From the NCBI GenBank assembly GCA_040880125.1, contig JBBDJB010000035.1, forward strand, positions 1 to 64,000: a stretch of 64,000 bases of DNA, read 5' to 3'. This document shows, in pieces, positions 36,888-45,535 of the stretch. This stretch comes from JBBDJB01 sp040880125 (GTDB taxonomy: Bacteria; Planctomycetota; Planctomycetia; Pirellulales; JBBDJB01). The notes under the pieces were generated by a model that ran no database searches, was not told the DNA's origin, and was given only the letters and a program-made list of their open reading frames with translations. The translations under genes and the position numbers were made by a program. How positions within the stretch are numbered: the stretch's first letter is position 1; every line of letters begins with the position of its first letter.

Positions 36888-37271
36888 CTACGCCGCGCAA
36901 GCGGTGCCGACGCAATCGCACGAGCCGCATGTGCAGGTCTCGCCATCGCAATCCGGGCACTCGCACACGTCGCAGCCACAGTCGGCCGCACGCGGCGCTA
37001 CGCTTGACGTGACACAGCACGCCGCGATGGCGTCGGCCGTGGTCGAGCCTGCCTGCTGCGGATTCTCGCAGGTTTGGCAGTCGCACGTGTCACAATCGCA
37101 GGCGTCGCAGTCACAGGCTTCGCACGGGCAGCACTGGCCGTCGCACTCGGTACACCGGCAGTCGGCACAGCCGCATGCCACGCGTGAAGAGGTCTGGCCG
37201 GCAAAGGCCACGGCATACGTCAAACCGACCGCCACTGCCACGAGCAGGGCGAGTAAGGAAAAGCGCTTCAT
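36888..37271 (-). CDS. exported cysteine-rich, metallothionein-like protein
   Basis: A 127-residue protein with a signal peptide (about 1-24, cleavage after AFA) and a mature part of about 103 residues that holds all 27 Cys. Most lie in CxC, CxxC and CxCxxC steps, often with Asp between (CDCDACDCDTCDC). A central Ala/Ser/Thr spacer with one CC pair splits two Cys-dense halves. GAGGAG precedes the ATG. It looks like a metal-binding or densely disulphide-linked envelope protein; no known family is recognised. It lies 70 bases after another exported Cys protein on the same strand. Confidence 0.8.
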   Translation of the reverse strand: MKRFSLLALLVAVAVGLTYAVAFAGQTSSRVACGCADCRCTECDGQCCPCEACDCDACDCDTCDCQTCENPQQAGSTTADAIAACCVTSSVAPRAADCGCDVCECPDCDGETCTCGSCDCVGTACAA

Positions 37272-37341
37272 CGTTAAGCTCCTCAAAAGAAATCTGGTTG
37301 AATGAAAGATGTTCTGAAGCACGCGGGCTCCAGTGGCATTT

Positions 37342-37758
37342 TCATTTCAACCAAATGCAGAAGAGCGCAAGAAGCGGCGGGCCGTGAAGAGTGAGCTTCT
37401 GGTGACCAGGCTCAGCGTAGCGGGCCACTATTGCCGACGCGGACGGCTCCGACACTGACACCGGCATAACCGCCGGCTGATCGAAGTCCACTTGTGGACT
37501 CTCGGAGCGAACGGACACCGTCGCCGGTGGAAGCTCCGACGCACAGCAGCATCCGCCTACCCGCATGCCGCTGGAGGAAACCGGCTGCTCGGCGCGGAGG
37601 TGACAATCCGGCGTCGCGGCCGCCGACGTTTCCGAGGCGGACGCTTCGCAGCAGTGTTGCGGCCGATCCATCCTTACGCAGGGGCACGACATTGCCACCG
37701 CCAGCAGCGGATGTACCGCTACGGTGAGAGCCGCGATCGCTGATAGCAGGGAGGTCAT
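37342..37758 (-). CDS. exported Cys/His protein with hydrophobic C-terminus, function unknown
   Basis: A 138-residue protein with a signal peptide (about 1-22), nine Cys arranged as CPC, CC, a single Cys, CCC and a last one near the end, several His, and a hydrophobic C-terminal segment (PPLLALFCIWLK). Small exported proteins with a similar ending are often found next to copper or heavy-metal efflux genes, a recollection I cannot verify here. ATG at 37758 is preferred; a GTG at 37773 is possible. It probably shares a transcript with the 27-Cys protein. Confidence 0.65.
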   Translation of the reverse strand: MTSLLSAIAALTVAVHPLLAVAMSCPCVRMDRPQHCCEASASETSAAATPDCHLRAEQPVSSSGMRVGGCCCASELPPATVSVRSESPQVDFDQPAVMPVSVSEPSASAIVARYAEPGHQKLTLHGPPLLALFCIWLK

Positions 37759-37889
37759 GCTTGGCACCTTCACCTCTTATTTTCCCAGTCTGCCGGAAAA
37801 AGACAAGCGAAGCGCCGAACCCGCCCGGCCCGCACGCCCCCCGCCCACACGTGACCCGCACCAACCAGAACTCGGCACGGAAAATGCGA

Positions 37890-37895
37890 TATACT
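37890..37895 (+). promoter_or_regulatory. possible -10 element for the DJ-1/PfpI gene
   Basis: TATACT stands 57 bases before the ATG at 37953 in an otherwise GC-rich divergent intergenic region. No good -35 sequence is visible at the normal distance, so this is a weak call. Confidence 0.3.
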
Positions 37896-37952
37896 CGCCA
37901 TAAGCGCGGTAAGTTGTTTTCGCCCCACGGATCACTTCGAGGAGTTATTACG

Positions 37953-38516
37953 ATGCGATTGCAGGGAAAAACCTTCGCCGTCCTGGTCGAGGACCACTAT
38001 GAGGATCAGGAACTGTGGTACCCGGTGCGGCGGCTGGCCGAAGAGGGTGCCGAGGTTGTGCTAGTCGGGCCGAAGGCCGGGCAGCAGTACTCATCCAAGA
38101 CCGGTTATCCCGCCAAGGCCGACAAGGCCGCCGACGGCGTCTCCGCCGACCAGTTCGACGGACTGATCATCCCCGGCGGCTATGCCCCGGACCGCATGCG
38201 TCGTCATCAGGCGATGATCGACCTGACGCGACAGATGTTCGAGCAAGGAAAGATCGTGGCGGCAATCTGTCATGCCGGCTGGATGCTCTGCTCGGCGGAC
38301 ATCCTAGATGGCCGCTCGGTCACCAGTTTCTCGTCGATCCGAGTCGACATGGAAAACGCCGGAGCCAAGTGGACCGACCAGGAGGTGGTCCAGGACGGCA
38401 ACCTGATCACCAGCCGCACGCCGGATGACCTGCCGGCATTTTTGCGCACGATCATCGAGTCCTGTGCCGAGGCCGAAGCCGCCTACGTCGCCGAACGCGC
38501 CCATCACGCAGGGTAG
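37953..38516 (+). CDS. DJ-1/PfpI family protein
   Basis: A 187-residue class I glutamine amidotransferase-like protein of the DJ-1/PfpI/YhbO group. The nucleophile elbow AICHAGWMLCSA carries the Cys followed by His, and the conserved Glu (EDHYEDQELW) and GGYAPDRMR loop are present. Members act as protein deglycases, chaperone-like stress proteins or peptidases; which applies cannot be told. GAGGAG precedes the ATG. It is divergent from the two exported Cys proteins. Confidence 0.88.
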   Translation: MRLQGKTFAVLVEDHYEDQELWYPVRRLAEEGAEVVLVGPKAGQQYSSKTGYPAKADKAADGVSADQFDGLIIPGGYAPDRMRRHQAMIDLTRQMFEQGKIVAAICHAGWMLCSADILDGRSVTSFSSIRVDMENAGAKWTDQEVVQDGNLITSRTPDDLPAFLRTIIESCAEAEAAYVAERAHHAG

Positions 38517-38549
38517 ACCGGCCGGTAGTCTCAGACTTAAGCGGAGAAG

Positions 38550-38573
38550 GTGGCACAGACATTCTTGTCTGTG
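38550..38573. repeat. dispersed repeat module A
   Basis: A single module A hairpin (GGCACAGACA arm, loop TTCT) lies between the convergent DJ-1/PfpI and glycosyltransferase genes, with its last stem bases diverged. Confidence 0.75.
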
Positions 38574-38606
38574 GGTATCCCTCTGGCCGGCCACGGCTGT
38601 CCCTGC

Positions 38607-39830
38607 TCAACCGGCTCGGCGTAGCGGCGCAGAATCAGGCCCCAAGATCGGGCGGAGTGCCGGCGATATGGATCGCCCGGAGCGCTCGGCGACGACGGCC
38701 TGCAGATAGTTCATTAGCTCTCGCCGGAAGCGCTCGGTGCTGAAGCGCTCCGCCTGACGCCGCGCCAGTTCCGGCGAAATGCGGTCCGGGTTGCGCTCGA
38801 ACCGGTCGATCGCATCGCAAACCGCCTCGGGCTGCTGGCGATCGAACAGCACGCCCGTCCCGTCGCCGCTGCGCAGGGCGTCGATGACCGTCTCCGTGGC
38901 GCCCCCCTGCCCGTATGCGATCACGGGACAACCGCAGCCTTGCGCCTCAAGCGGCACGATGCCGAAGTCCTCACAACCGGGAAAGATCAGCGCCCGGGCG
39001 CGGCGCAAATGATCGCGGATCTGCTCGTCGGACTGCCAACCCATCAGTTGCACGGTCGGTCCTGCCAGCGCGGCCAGCCGCTGCGATTGCGGCCCGGCGC
39101 CAATCACCACGAGCCGACGCCCCGCGCGATTGCACGCCTCGATCGCCAGTTCGATCCGCTTGTACGGGACCAGCGCTGAGACGCACAGGTAGAAATCCTC
39201 GCGCCTCACGTCGGCCGGTGTATAGAAATCCACGTCGACCGGCGGGTAAATCACCTCGCTCGCCCGGCCGTAGCATTCGCGGATCCGCTGCCGCACCGTC
39301 TGGCTGATGGCGATGAAGTTCGTCACGTTTGCGCTGGTGCGTCGATCCCACTCGCGCACGCGGTCGAGCAGCGCGTTGCGCGCGACATTCACGCCGGCGT
39401 GAAACGGCCGCGTCAGCCATCGGGCGGGCGAGCCTTCCTCGCCTGACGGAAAATACTGCCCTCGCATCTGCCATGCGTAGCGCATCGGCGTGAAACAGTA
39501 GCAGACGTGCGGCACGCCTGGCGGAACGGGCACGCCTTTGGCGACCGCATGGCTGAAGCTCACTGCCAGGTCCAACTCGTCGGGCAGCGCGAGCGATCGG
39601 GCCGCCGCCGGCATCATCGGCAGGAAGTGGCGGTACCACCGCGCGATGCCCGGCACCCGCTGCAAGAAGCTCGTGGAGATCCGCATTCGTTCGATGGCGG
39701 GCGTGGTCGATCCGCGGCGGTGCAGCAGCGTGAACAGGCGAGCGTCGGGAAACTCGCGACAGAGGACGTCGAGGCACTTTTCGCCGCCGCGCAGACTCAC
39801 CAGCCAATCGTGGATCAGCGCGACACGCAT
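38607..39830 (-). CDS. GT4-type glycosyltransferase
   Basis: A 407-residue GT-B fold glycosyltransferase of family 4. The N-terminal domain starts VALIHDWLVSLRGGEKCLD and the C-terminal domain has the donor-site motif EDFGIVPLEAQGCGCPVIAYGQGGATETV in part (EDFGIVPLEAQGCG). It would add a sugar to a lipid-linked or polysaccharide intermediate. GGGAGG lies 10 or more bases before the ATG. It follows the sugar-phosphate transferase gene after 16 nt, so they form one operon for an exopolysaccharide or glycan. Confidence 0.88.
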   Translation of the reverse strand: MRVALIHDWLVSLRGGEKCLDVLCREFPDARLFTLLHRRGSTTPAIERMRISTSFLQRVPGIARWYRHFLPMMPAAARSLALPDELDLAVSFSHAVAKGVPVPPGVPHVCYCFTPMRYAWQMRGQYFPSGEEGSPARWLTRPFHAGVNVARNALLDRVREWDRRTSANVTNFIAISQTVRQRIRECYGRASEVIYPPVDVDFYTPADVRREDFYLCVSALVPYKRIELAIEACNRAGRRLVVIGAGPQSQRLAALAGPTVQLMGWQSDEQIRDHLRRARALIFPGCEDFGIVPLEAQGCGCPVIAYGQGGATETVIDALRSGDGTGVLFDRQQPEAVCDAIDRFERNPDRISPELARRQAERFSTERFRRELMNYLQAVVAERSGRSISPALRPILGPDSAPLRRAG

Positions 39831-39846
39831 CCGTCCCCGGCCTCCC

Positions 39847-40659
39847 TTACCGCCCGCTGGTCGATGCGGCGGCCGTGTCGGCCGCGACGTGTGGCAAACC
39901 CGGTGCGAAGTAACGCTGGCCTTCCGCCACAGCTCGGCCCGAGGGACGATGGCGACGCGCCTCTTGCGCCGCGTGAGGCGCCGGCGCTGACGACTTCGCG
40001 GCCGGCGGATCGCTCCAAGCCGGCGTCGCATGCCGGGGCTTTTCTGCCCGCCACGGCATGGAGACTGAAAACGGTGTCCGCAACAGAATGTAAGTATTCA
40101 GCAGGATCGAGCGCCGGCGGATGTACGCCAGGTCGAACCGCAATCTTTTTTCGATCGATGTGTCGCCGCGTAGCCCGTTGACCTGGGCCCAGCCGGTGAT
40201 GCCAGGCCGCACCGCGTGCCGGGCCGGATAGTGCCCCAGCTTTTTCGAAAACTGCTCGACAAAGTACGGCCGCTCCGGACGCGGCCCCACCAGGCTCATG
40301 TCGCCGCGCAGCACGTTGATCAATTGCGGTAGCTCGTCCAACGCCAGCGGCCGCAGCCACTGGACGGGGCGAATCAGCCGCGGGTCGGTCGGGTCGAGCG
40401 TCCACACGGTGCGGGAGTCCAGGTCCGTGCCGGTGTGAATGGTGCGAAACTTCAGCATTCGGAAGGTCTGGCCGAAGCGACCCACCCGCTCCTGAACGAA
40501 CAGCACCGGACCGCGGCTGGAGAACTTCACCAGCGCTGCAATCAAGAGCATCAGCGGCGCGCACAACGCCAGTAGCACTGAGCTGGCCACGATGTCGATC
40601 AGCCGGGAGATTGTTTCCGACCCGCGCGATCGTCGGGTGTAACGGTCTTCGAGTTCCAT
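39847..40659 (-). CDS. bacterial sugar-phosphate transferase (priming glycosyltransferase)
   Basis: A 270-residue enzyme of the bacterial sugar transferase family, which moves a sugar phosphate to undecaprenyl phosphate and primes polysaccharide synthesis. It has the N-terminal membrane hairpin (about 19-45), GPVLFVQERVGRFGQ, the KFRT box, DELPQLINVLRGDMSLVGPRPE in part (DELPQL, LVGPRPE) and the PGITGWAQVNG block. Only the catalytic half is present, without the four-helix N-terminal domain of WbaP-type enzymes. A tail of about 55 Ala/Pro/Arg-rich residues follows the domain. Confidence 0.9.
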   Translation of the reverse strand: MELEDRYTRRSRGSETISRLIDIVASSVLLALCAPLMLLIAALVKFSSRGPVLFVQERVGRFGQTFRMLKFRTIHTGTDLDSRTVWTLDPTDPRLIRPVQWLRPLALDELPQLINVLRGDMSLVGPRPERPYFVEQFSKKLGHYPARHAVRPGITGWAQVNGLRGDTSIEKRLRFDLAYIRRRSILLNTYILLRTPFSVSMPWRAEKPRHATPAWSDPPAAKSSAPAPHAAQEARRHRPSGRAVAEGQRYFAPGLPHVAADTAAASTSGR

Positions 40660-41187
40660 CTCTTGAAGCGTCCGTTCGAGCTGAAGTTGGCGGAGTTCGC
40701 CGTAGCCGACGAGCGACTAAACCGCTTCGAGGCGGGGCCGTCGAGCCGCTTGGGCGAACGTGAGTTCGGCTGGTCCGCCTGGGCGGAACGAGAGCGGAAT
40801 TCGATCTGGGCCGCCGACACTCGGACTTCCTGTCGAGTGTCGCGGTAGGTTACCGCAATCGCCGGACCGGCAACAAGTTCAATCGGCAGCCGTAAATCGC
40901 CGTGCCACCATTAGTTTTAGATCGAGCATGGCGCCGGGCACACTTGCGGCCTTTTCGTCGAGAAATGCCAGCTCTGTACTTCACAACAATCCTTCTGCCA
41001 CTACGCCAAGGAGGGGTAAACCCATCAGCACGTGGCCCGGCTCCCCCCACGGAGAGAAGGTCGTTTGAGAGGGGGTACCAAACCACGAAGGGGTAGCGAC
41101 ATCGAAGATAGGGCAGGGGGTTGGGGAAAAATAGAAAAGTACAGACGGCAATGCGTGGGCTACCGAGCATCCTTGCGAAACGGGACG
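40660..41187. other. gene-less stretch before the glycan operon
   Basis: About 530 bases between the start of the priming transferase gene and the stop of the FHA gene, both on the minus strand. Frames that cross it lack domain character. It should contain the promoter of the glycan operon. No dispersed modules are visible. Confidence 0.45.
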
Positions 41188-41637
41188 CTATTCGCCCTCG
41201 CCGGAAGAGGCGGCGCTGCCTTCGCTCGTCTGGGGCGGGCGGTTCGCAATGTCGTCGGAGTGGTCGAAGTGGAGGATTCGAAACGGTTGCGTGGCATCGA
41301 CTTCGTAAGACGAGTCTTCCATGTCCGCCGCGCGTTCGTCGGTCCAGACCACCCGCAGGGTGACTCCCCCCAGCTTGATGTAGTCGCCGGGCATCAGCAC
41401 TTCCGACTCGCGGACCCGCTGGTCGCCCACGTACGTACCGTTGAAGGAGTCCAGATCGCGAACCACCAGGGCACCATCGGCGTTCAGCGCGAATTGACAG
41501 TGCCGCCGGCTGACCGTCGAATGGTTGACGACGATATCGGCATCGCGGCCCCGGCCGACGACCGCCGGCAATTGCAGCGGCCACTGGACGCGGTCGACAG
41601 CTTCGGCCGTGTCGATCAGGATCAGCGTGTAGTCCAT
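41188..41637 (-). CDS. FHA-domain protein
   Basis: A 149-residue protein made of one forkhead-associated domain (about 20-100) and an acidic tail. Phosphothreonine-binding residues are present: VVGRGRDADIV, STVSRRHCQF and DLDSFNGTYVGD. The ATG at 41637 gives the natural domain start (MDYTLILIDT); a longer frame is open upstream without support. Partner unknown; it is the second FHA protein of the window. Confidence 0.85.
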   Translation of the reverse strand: MDYTLILIDTAEAVDRVQWPLQLPAVVGRGRDADIVVNHSTVSRRHCQFALNADGALVVRDLDSFNGTYVGDQRVRESEVLMPGDYIKLGGVTLRVVWTDERAADMEDSSYEVDATQPFRILHFDHSDDIANRPPQTSEGSAASSGEGE

Positions 41638-41923
41638 TTTTCCATCGCATGAACATGCGGTAGAAGGGAGTTGAAACCACCTGTCGCTCGGACAGCGACC
41701 GGCCATTTCCTATCTCGTTTATAACCCGGCGGCCGGCTGCAGGCAACTTTTGCCCCTGGCTGCCAGCAGCGGGATTTCGCCATGTCGGGAGAATAGGGTG
41801 TTTTTCCTAACGTATTGAGGATCGGTCCGCCGGACGCATGCCCATTGCACGAACAACGGTCCGGGCGGCGGACCCGACGCGCATTGGCCTCTACAGCGGC
41901 CCATGTGGAAAGGTCGATTGCCC

Positions 41924-41951
41924 TTGCAAGCCCTCGCCCCGAACCTATAAT
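41924..41951 (+). promoter_or_regulatory. sigma-70-type promoter of tRNA-Gly
   Basis: TTGCAA at 41924-41929 and a consensus TATAAT at 41946-41951 are 16 bases apart. Start of transcription near 41958 would give a leader of about 52 bases before the tRNA. Confidence 0.7.
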
Positions 41952-42009
41952 TCGTAGTTTCCGGCGCCGTGCCAGCTTACGTCGAGGGGCGCGGATCGAT
42001 CGGGATTTC

Positions 42010-42082
42010 GCGGGTGTAGCTCAGTTGGCAGAGCACAACGTTGCCAACGTTGTTGTCGTGGGTTCGAATCCCATCACCCGCT
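42010..42082 (+). tRNA. tRNA-Gly (anticodon GCC)
   Basis: A 73-base cloverleaf: acceptor GCGGGTG pairs fully with CACCCGC, the D-arm has AGCTCAGTTGG, the anticodon loop is TTGCCAA between CAACG and CGTTG, and the T-arm has GGTTCGAATCC. CCA is not encoded. Trigger factor begins 118 bases downstream on the same strand. Confidence 0.96.
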
Positions 42083-42199
42083 CTTGATTCGTTTCCATAG
42101 TCCTGTCCGCCGCGGACCGCGTAGAGGTCTCGGGATCGCCCCGAGTCCGGCGCGGAGCCGTTTTGCCTGGCGGCATTCCGCCTTCTCCGCAGAGATACT

Positions 42200-43675
42200 A
42201 TGTCATCCGACCCGCTGGAAGATGCCGGGGATACCCTTCAACAGGAGTCCGGGGCGGAAGAGCAGGCCGAACCGCTCCACCTGGACGTGAAAGTTGAGAG
42301 TCCCAGCGCTTGCGAGCGTCACGTCACGGTGACAATTGCGCGTGAGGACATCGACCGCTACTTCGACGAGGCGTACAGCGAGTTGATGCCCACGGCGACG
42401 GTGCCGGGTTTTCGGCCCGGCCGTGCTCCGCGCAAGCTGGTCGAAGGCCGCTATCGCAAGGACATCTCCAACCAGATCAAGGGCTCACTGCTGATGGACA
42501 GCCTTGAGCAGATCTCCGAGGAGCAGGAATTCACGGCGATCAGCGAACCCGATTTCGATCTGGACGCCATCGAGGTTCCCGAAGAGGGGCCGATGACGTT
42601 CGAGTTCAACATCGAGGTCCGCCCCGAGTTCGATCTGCCCGAGTGGAAGGGTCTGAAGGTCGAGCGACCGGTGAAGGAGTTCACGGACGAAGACGTCGAC
42701 CGTCGCGTCGAGCAGATTCTGGCCCGCTTCGGCAGTCTCACTCCGTACGACGGCCCTGCCGAAAAGGGCGATTACCTCACCGTGACCGTGACCACGCATC
42801 ACGACGGCCAGGAATTATCCGTCGCACGCGAGGAAGTCGTCCGCGTGCTCGGTGAGCTGAGCTTCCGCGACGGCCGGCTGAAGGACTTCGACAAGCTGAT
42901 GGTCGGAGTCAAGCCTAACGAGACGCGCAAGGCGGAGATTGAACTGACCGAGGATGCTCCCAACGAAGACCTGCGTGGCAAGAAAGTCGAAGCCCGATTC
43001 GAGGTGCTGGAGGTCAAGAAGCTCAAGCTGCCGGAATTGACCGAGGAATTCCTCGGCGAGATGGGCGACTTCGAGTCGGTCAAAGACCTTCGCGCGGCGG
43101 TGCGGGCGGATCTCGAGCGGCAATTGGAATACCACCAGCAACAGCGCGTTCGGCGGCAGATCACCTCGGCGCTCGTCGCGTCTGCGACCTGGGATCTGCC
43201 GCAGCAGATGCTTCGCCGGCAGAGCGCGCGGGAATTGCAGCGGACGGTGCTGGAATTGCGGCGAAGTGGATTCAGCGAAGCGGAGATTCGCGCCCGCGAG
43301 AACGAGCTGCGACAAAACAGCGCCCAGTCCACCGCCGCCGCTCTGAAGGAACACTTCATTCTGGAGCGGATCGCCGAAGAGGAGTCGATCGACGTCGAGC
43401 CGGAGGATTACGACCGGGAGATCGTGTTGATCGCGATGCAAAGCGGCGAGAGCACGCGGCGCGTCCGGGCGCAACTGGAAAAACGCGGCATGATGGACGT
43501 CCTGCGTAACCAGATTCTCGAGCGCAAGGTGATTGAATTGGTCCGCTCGCATGCCCAGTTCAAGGATGAACCACTGAAACAGGACGACGCCGACGTAGAG
43601 ACGATGGACGTGGCAGCCGGTGGCGGCGAGGACGAGTCGGACATCCCGGCCGTCAAACAGGGAAGCGAGTCGTAG
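42200..43675 (+). CDS. tig: trigger factor
   Basis: A 491-residue ribosome-bound chaperone and prolyl isomerase. The N-terminal domain has the ribosome-binding signature GFRPGRAP, followed by an FKBP-type domain (about 175-265) and a C-terminal helical chaperone domain. It is about 60 residues longer than E. coli trigger factor, with an acidic N-terminal extension of about 25 residues and an acidic tail. Position before clpP is the common bacterial order. Confidence 0.94.
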   Translation: MSSDPLEDAGDTLQQESGAEEQAEPLHLDVKVESPSACERHVTVTIAREDIDRYFDEAYSELMPTATVPGFRPGRAPRKLVEGRYRKDISNQIKGSLLMDSLEQISEEQEFTAISEPDFDLDAIEVPEEGPMTFEFNIEVRPEFDLPEWKGLKVERPVKEFTDEDVDRRVEQILARFGSLTPYDGPAEKGDYLTVTVTTHHDGQELSVAREEVVRVLGELSFRDGRLKDFDKLMVGVKPNETRKAEIELTEDAPNEDLRGKKVEARFEVLEVKKLKLPELTEEFLGEMGDFESVKDLRAAVRADLERQLEYHQQQRVRRQITSALVASATWDLPQQMLRRQSARELQRTVLELRRSGFSEAEIRARENELRQNSAQSTAAALKEHFILERIAEEESIDVEPEDYDREIVLIAMQSGESTRRVRAQLEKRGMMDVLRNQILERKVIELVRSHAQFKDEPLKQDDADVETMDVAAGGGEDESDIPAVKQGSES

Positions 43676-43822
43676 CGTGCACCAGCGGCACTCTGGCAGC
43701 GAGCCGCACATCGGCACCAGCGCCCGTCGCCCGAACGTGCCGCGGTCCGCGGTCGACATTTCTCCATACACTAGCTCCGCCACACGCGCGGCGGCTTCTC
43801 GCGACAACGTGAAGGACACGCG

Positions 43823-44449
43823 ATGATCGACAACGCAGTACAGTCCGGTTCTCCTCAGCGGCTCGCCTATCGCGACTATCAGCGTCAGCGTCAGATGACG
43901 CTGGGCGATTTATTGCTGGAGAACCGGATCATCTTCCTGCAGGGCGAGATTTACGACGGCAACGCCAACGAACTGGTGATGAAGCTGCTCTACTTGCAGA
44001 GCGAGAACCGACGGAAGGACATCCACTTCTACATCAACTCGCCCGGCGGCAGCGTGACCTCCACGCTGGCGATTTACGACACGATGCAGATGATCACCTG
44101 CCCGGTGGCCACGTACTGCGTGGGACTGGCCGCCAGCGGCGGCGCCGTGCTTTTGGCCGGAGGAGAGAAGGGCAAGCGATTCGCCCTGCCGCACTCGAAG
44201 ATCATGATCCATCAGCCGCACGGGGGCGTCGGCGGCCAGGTCTCGGACATCGAGATTCAGGCCGAAGAGATCATCAAGACACGTAGCGTTCTGAACGATA
44301 TCCTAGCGGCCCATACGGGACAGCCCGTCGACCGCGTCGCCAAGGACTGCGACCGCGACCGCTACCTGAGCGCCGGGGATGCCAAGGAATACGGAATTGT
44401 CGACGACATCCTCAGCAAACCGCCGATGGACGAGGAATCCGAGGACTAG
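43823..44449 (+). CDS. clpP: ATP-dependent Clp protease proteolytic subunit, first copy
   Basis: A 208-residue ClpP with a full triad S105, H130 and D179 at the same mutual distances as E. coli ClpP. The nucleophile loop reads AASGGA instead of ASMGA, which marks it as a divergent paralogue. N-terminal residues 1-30 are longer than usual and carry YRDYQRQRQM. It lies 147 bases after tig and is followed by a second clpP; clpX is not in the window. Confidence 0.93.
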   Translation: MIDNAVQSGSPQRLAYRDYQRQRQMTLGDLLLENRIIFLQGEIYDGNANELVMKLLYLQSENRRKDIHFYINSPGGSVTSTLAIYDTMQMITCPVATYCVGLAASGGAVLLAGGEKGKRFALPHSKIMIHQPHGGVGGQVSDIEIQAEEIIKTRSVLNDILAAHTGQPVDRVAKDCDRDRYLSAGDAKEYGIVDDILSKPPMDEESED

Positions 44450-44594
44450 TTAAAACCCAGTAGCGGAAGTCGCAAACACTTCCGAGAAGTCAGGCGTCAT
44501 CGGAATTCTTGCGGGTTCTGTTACACGAAACTTAGCGCACCGGTCGCTGGTTGAAACCCAAGCCGCCACGTTGCCTTTTGGAGCAGCGATTGAT

Positions 44595-45191
44595 ATGCCG
44601 TTGATTCCTTACGTGATCGAAAAGAGCGGCCGCGAAGAGCGGGCGATGGACATCTATAGTCGCCTGCTGAAGGACCGCATTGTCATCTTGGGCAGCCCGA
44701 TCAACGACGACCTGGCCAACTCCATCGTGGCTCAGTTTCTGTTTCTGCAGTCGGACGACCCCAAGTCGGACATCCACCTGTACATCAACTCGCCCGGCGG
44801 CAGTGTCACGGCGGGCTTGGCGATTTACGACACCATGCAGTTCGTCACGTGTGACGTGGCCACCTATTGCATCGGCCAGTGCGCTTCGATGGGGGCGATT
44901 CTGCTGGCGGCCGGCGCTGCGGGCAAGCGGAATTCCTTGCCCAACGCCCGCATCATGATTCATCAGCCGTCGGCCGGCATGGAAGGCTCGGCCGAGGACA
45001 TCATGATCCACGCCACCGAGTTTCGCAAAACCAAGCAGCGGCTCAATAGCATCCTTCTCAAGCACACGGGCCAGCCGCTGGACCGGATCGAAAAAGATAC
45101 CGACCGCGACCGCTTCATGTCCTCTGAAGAGGCGCTGGAATATCACTTGATCGACCGCGTGATTGAACACATGGAGCCGGCGAAGGGTTAG
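44595..45191 (+). CDS. clpP: ATP-dependent Clp protease proteolytic subunit, second copy
   Basis: A 198-residue ClpP with canonical motifs: S98 in CASMGA, H123 in IMIHQP, D172 in DTDRDRF. The N-terminus MPLIPYVIEKSGREERAMDIYSRLL is the classical ClpP start, so the ATG at 44595 is used rather than a TTG at 44571. The two subunits differ in the nucleophile loop and probably form a mixed tetradecamer. The 145-base gap between the copies shows no hairpin that I can define. Confidence 0.95.
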   Translation: MPLIPYVIEKSGREERAMDIYSRLLKDRIVILGSPINDDLANSIVAQFLFLQSDDPKSDIHLYINSPGGSVTAGLAIYDTMQFVTCDVATYCIGQCASMGAILLAAGAAGKRNSLPNARIMIHQPSAGMEGSAEDIMIHATEFRKTKQRLNSILLKHTGQPLDRIEKDTDRDRFMSSEEALEYHLIDRVIEHMEPAKG

Positions 45192-45535
45192 TGGTAGTCG
45201 CCTTTCGGGCGCCACTGCTCACCTGGTCCAGCAGTGTTTCATGGATACGAAGGGCTTCATGGATACGAAGGCGTATGCCTGCACCGCCGATTAACGGCTG
45301 CACGAGCGGCTAGTTCATAAAAGCGCAAAGTAGGAAGCCGACGCATCAATACGGGTTCAACCCGGTGCGTCGCATAACTTTTCAATCGTCTTTTCGAAAC
45401 GGATAGTGGCGATTGGGCCCGAGCGTCCCGCAACCGGGCCAGCCGCGTGACACGGACGTACCGCAGTTGCTGCTGCGCCGGCGCTTGTTGCCTGCCGCGC
45501 GAGACAGCACTGCCGCGCAAGTTCGCGAGGGAACG
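45192..45535. repeat. gene-less stretch with a diverged module B
   Basis: A degenerate module B hairpin is at 45211-45236, shortly after the clpP stop. The tandem CATGGATACGAAGG words at 45240-45253 and 45258-45271 form a short direct repeat. Nothing else is seen up to the lipoprotein start. Confidence 0.55.

Noticed and set aside
37272..37322. Longer start for the 27-Cys protein
   Set aside because: The extra 17 residues lie before a GAGGAG site and would spoil the signal peptide.
40850..41746. A 298-codon minus-strand frame overlapping the second FHA gene
   Set aside because: The FHA frame has the conserved phosphothreonine-binding residues; this one is Arg/Gly/Pro-rich with no motifs.
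43823..44449. First ClpP as an inactive paralogue
   Set aside because: The unusual AASGGA loop first suggested loss of the nucleophile, but S105, H130 and D179 are all present at the normal distances.
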